Shown here: piece by piece, positions 4,478 to 5,065 of the stretch
Layout: every line of letters begins with the position of its first letter
How positions within the stretch are numbered: the first letter of the stretch is position 1
Assembly: GCA_937901265.1 (NCBI GenBank)
Contig: CALCHA010000653.1
Span: 1-5,065, forward strand
DNA: 5,065 nucleotides
Source: an uncultured Phycisphaerales bacterium
GTDB lineage: Bacteria > Planctomycetota > Phycisphaerae > WQYP01
Direction of reading: 5' to 3'
Position numbers and translations under genes: made by a program
The notes under the pieces: generated by a model
Database searches by the model: none
Told to the model about the DNA's origin: nothing
Seen by the model: only the letters and a program-made list of their open reading frames with translations

Positions 4478-5065
4478 TCAAGGCCGCCCGCGCGGCGGGC
4501 CCTTTTTGAGTTCGGCGGCCATGGTGGCGTCCTGCGCGACATCGACCTCCGCGGGGGCGCCAGGGGTGTAGGTGAAGTCGCATTGCGCTTCCTGGCGGAG
4601 ATGGATGCTGTTGGGCGCGGTGGCAACGAGGATGTGGTTGGGGCCCGGGTTCAGGGGGACGTTGGCGAACTGGAAGATGCCGAAGCCTTCGGAGGTTTGC
4701 GAGGGCAGGGCAGTGCCGTTTACCCACAGCCAGAGTTCGGGCGCGTTGGAGTAGACCTTGATCGTGAGGTGATCCTTCCCCCGGACGGCGAAGCGCGTGT
4801 CGTTGATGTGCAGCGTGGGTTCGTCCGACCAGTTGGCCTTGTAAAAATAAAAGGCGTCCTTCTTCGTCTTGCGGTCGTAAGTGACGAGCCCCTTGTCGTT
4901 GCGGCCGGCGTGGTCGCCCTCTTTGCGGCCATCGGAGGCGAAGTCGAACATGTTCCAGACAAACTTGCCCCACACTTCCGGGTGGGCGCTGAGCACTTTC
5001 CAGTATTGCTCGTGGAAGAGGCACTGGTATTCTTCGGAGTGATTCATGCTCACAGGCGTCTCGGA
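4478..5065 (-). CDS. GH2 beta-galactosidase-like glycosidase, C-terminal 195 residues, truncated by the window edge
   Basis: The minus-strand frame is open from base 5065 to the stop at 4480-4478. Numbering from the edge, residues 8-22 (NHSEEYQCLFHEQYW) and 35-79 are the last part of the GH2 catalytic TIM barrel; FVWNMFDFASDGR (35-47), NDKGLVTYDRKTKKDAFYFY (56-75) and KANW are signatures of bacterial beta-galactosidase-type members. Residues about 82-170 form a beta-rich domain with VYSNAPELWLWVNG (104-117) and VPLNPGPNHILVA, resembling DUF4982/Ig-like domains that follow the barrel. These enzymes remove terminal beta-linked sugars from plant or algal oligosaccharides and are often exported; the N-terminus, signal peptide, acid/base and nucleophile glutamates all lie outside the window. 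The GTG/ATG codons near 5053 are internal, not starts. The tail KKGPPRGRP looks unlike the family and is encoded by the opposing gene's terminator hairpin. Exact sugar specificity is unknown. Confidence 0.92.
   Translation of the reverse strand, partial: SETPVSMNHSEEYQCLFHEQYWKVLSAHPEVWGKFVWNMFDFASDGRKEGDHAGRNDKGLVTYDRKTKKDAFYFYKANWSDEPTLHINDTRFAVRGKDHLTIKVYSNAPELWLWVNGTALPSQTSEGFGIFQFANVPLNPGPNHILVATAPNSIHLRQEAQCDFTYTPGAPAEVDVAQDATMAAELKKGPPRGRP
4480..4507 (+). terminator. Rho-independent terminator of the oxidoreductase gene, inside the GH2 3' end
   Basis: GCCCGC (4486-4491) and GCGGGC (4495-4500) form a perfect six-pair stem with a GCG loop. AAGG (4480-4483) can pair with CCTT (4501-4504) across a two-base CC bulge. 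Five Ts (4503-4507) follow on the plus strand, as expected for a terminator reading in that direction. It begins 47 bases after the oxidoreductase stop. The same bases encode the last residues (KKGPPRGRP) and stop codon of the minus-strand gene. No T-run follows in the other orientation, so it should not end the GH2 transcript by the same mechanism. Confidence 0.65.

Noticed and set aside
4248..5024. A 258-residue minus-strand frame overlapping the GH2 gene and the oxidoreductase end.
   Set aside because: It is rich in Arg, Pro and His and shifted one frame from the GH2 coding sequence, which carries the recognised motifs.
4478..5053. Treating the GTG or ATG near 5053 as the start of a complete 191-residue protein.
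   Set aside because: The frame is open to the edge and the sequence begins in the middle of a GH2 barrel, so this is a truncated gene and not a small protein.
5057..5065. The Ser-Glu pair at the window edge as the GH2 catalytic nucleophile motif (SEY).
   Set aside because: The residues after it (TPVSMNHSEEYQ) lack the YGAG that normally follows the nucleophile; the real motif probably lies just beyond the edge.

Overview
The window is ordinary chromosomal DNA from a very GC-rich bacterium, most likely a planctomycete or a close PVC relative. This is inferred from protein style: a HEAT-type repeat with the pattern SDEYKVREEARKKLEAMGP, an oxidoreductase of the RRRGIPNWGVFGQKE type, and a GH2 enzyme with a DUF4982-like tail. 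No ribosomal or other marker gene is present to fix the lineage. There are three complete genes and two genes cut by the window edges. I saw no tRNA or rRNA gene, CRISPR array, insertion sequence or phage gene.

Layout. Bases 1-213 (minus strand) hold the first 71 codons of a metallophosphoesterase that runs off the left edge. Bases 214-399 are a divergent, G-rich intergenic region with a G-quadruplex motif. Bases 400-1953 (plus) encode a 517-residue HEAT-repeat protein of unknown function. A 242-base spacer with a strong hairpin follows. Bases 2196-3218 (plus) encode an RNase Z-like metallo-beta-lactamase-fold hydrolase of 340 residues. After a 105-base gap, bases 3324-4433 (plus) encode a Gfo/Idh/MocA-family NAD(P)-dependent oxidoreductase. 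Bases 4478-5065 (minus) are the 3' end of a GH2 beta-galactosidase-like glycosidase, convergent with the oxidoreductase. An apparent rho-independent terminator for the oxidoreductase lies inside the last codons of the GH2 gene.

How the genes may work together. The oxidoreductase and the GH2 enzyme would both fit carbohydrate breakdown: one releases sugars, the other oxidises or reduces sugars or cyclitols. They are convergent, so they do not share a transcript. The metallophosphoesterase, HEAT protein and RNase Z-like protein show no clear pathway link to each other or to the sugar genes.

Across the window the plus strand is G-rich at third codon positions whichever strand the gene is on. 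Plus-strand genes use mainly G-ending codons and minus-strand genes mainly C-ending codons. This suggests a replication-strand bias. It explains the many long open frames antisense to the real genes and makes G-quadruplex motifs more likely by chance. I did not find a convincing new biological system. The most interesting points are G-quadruplex motifs at two regulatory positions, the terminator built into the GH2 coding end, and the uncharacterised HEAT-repeat protein.
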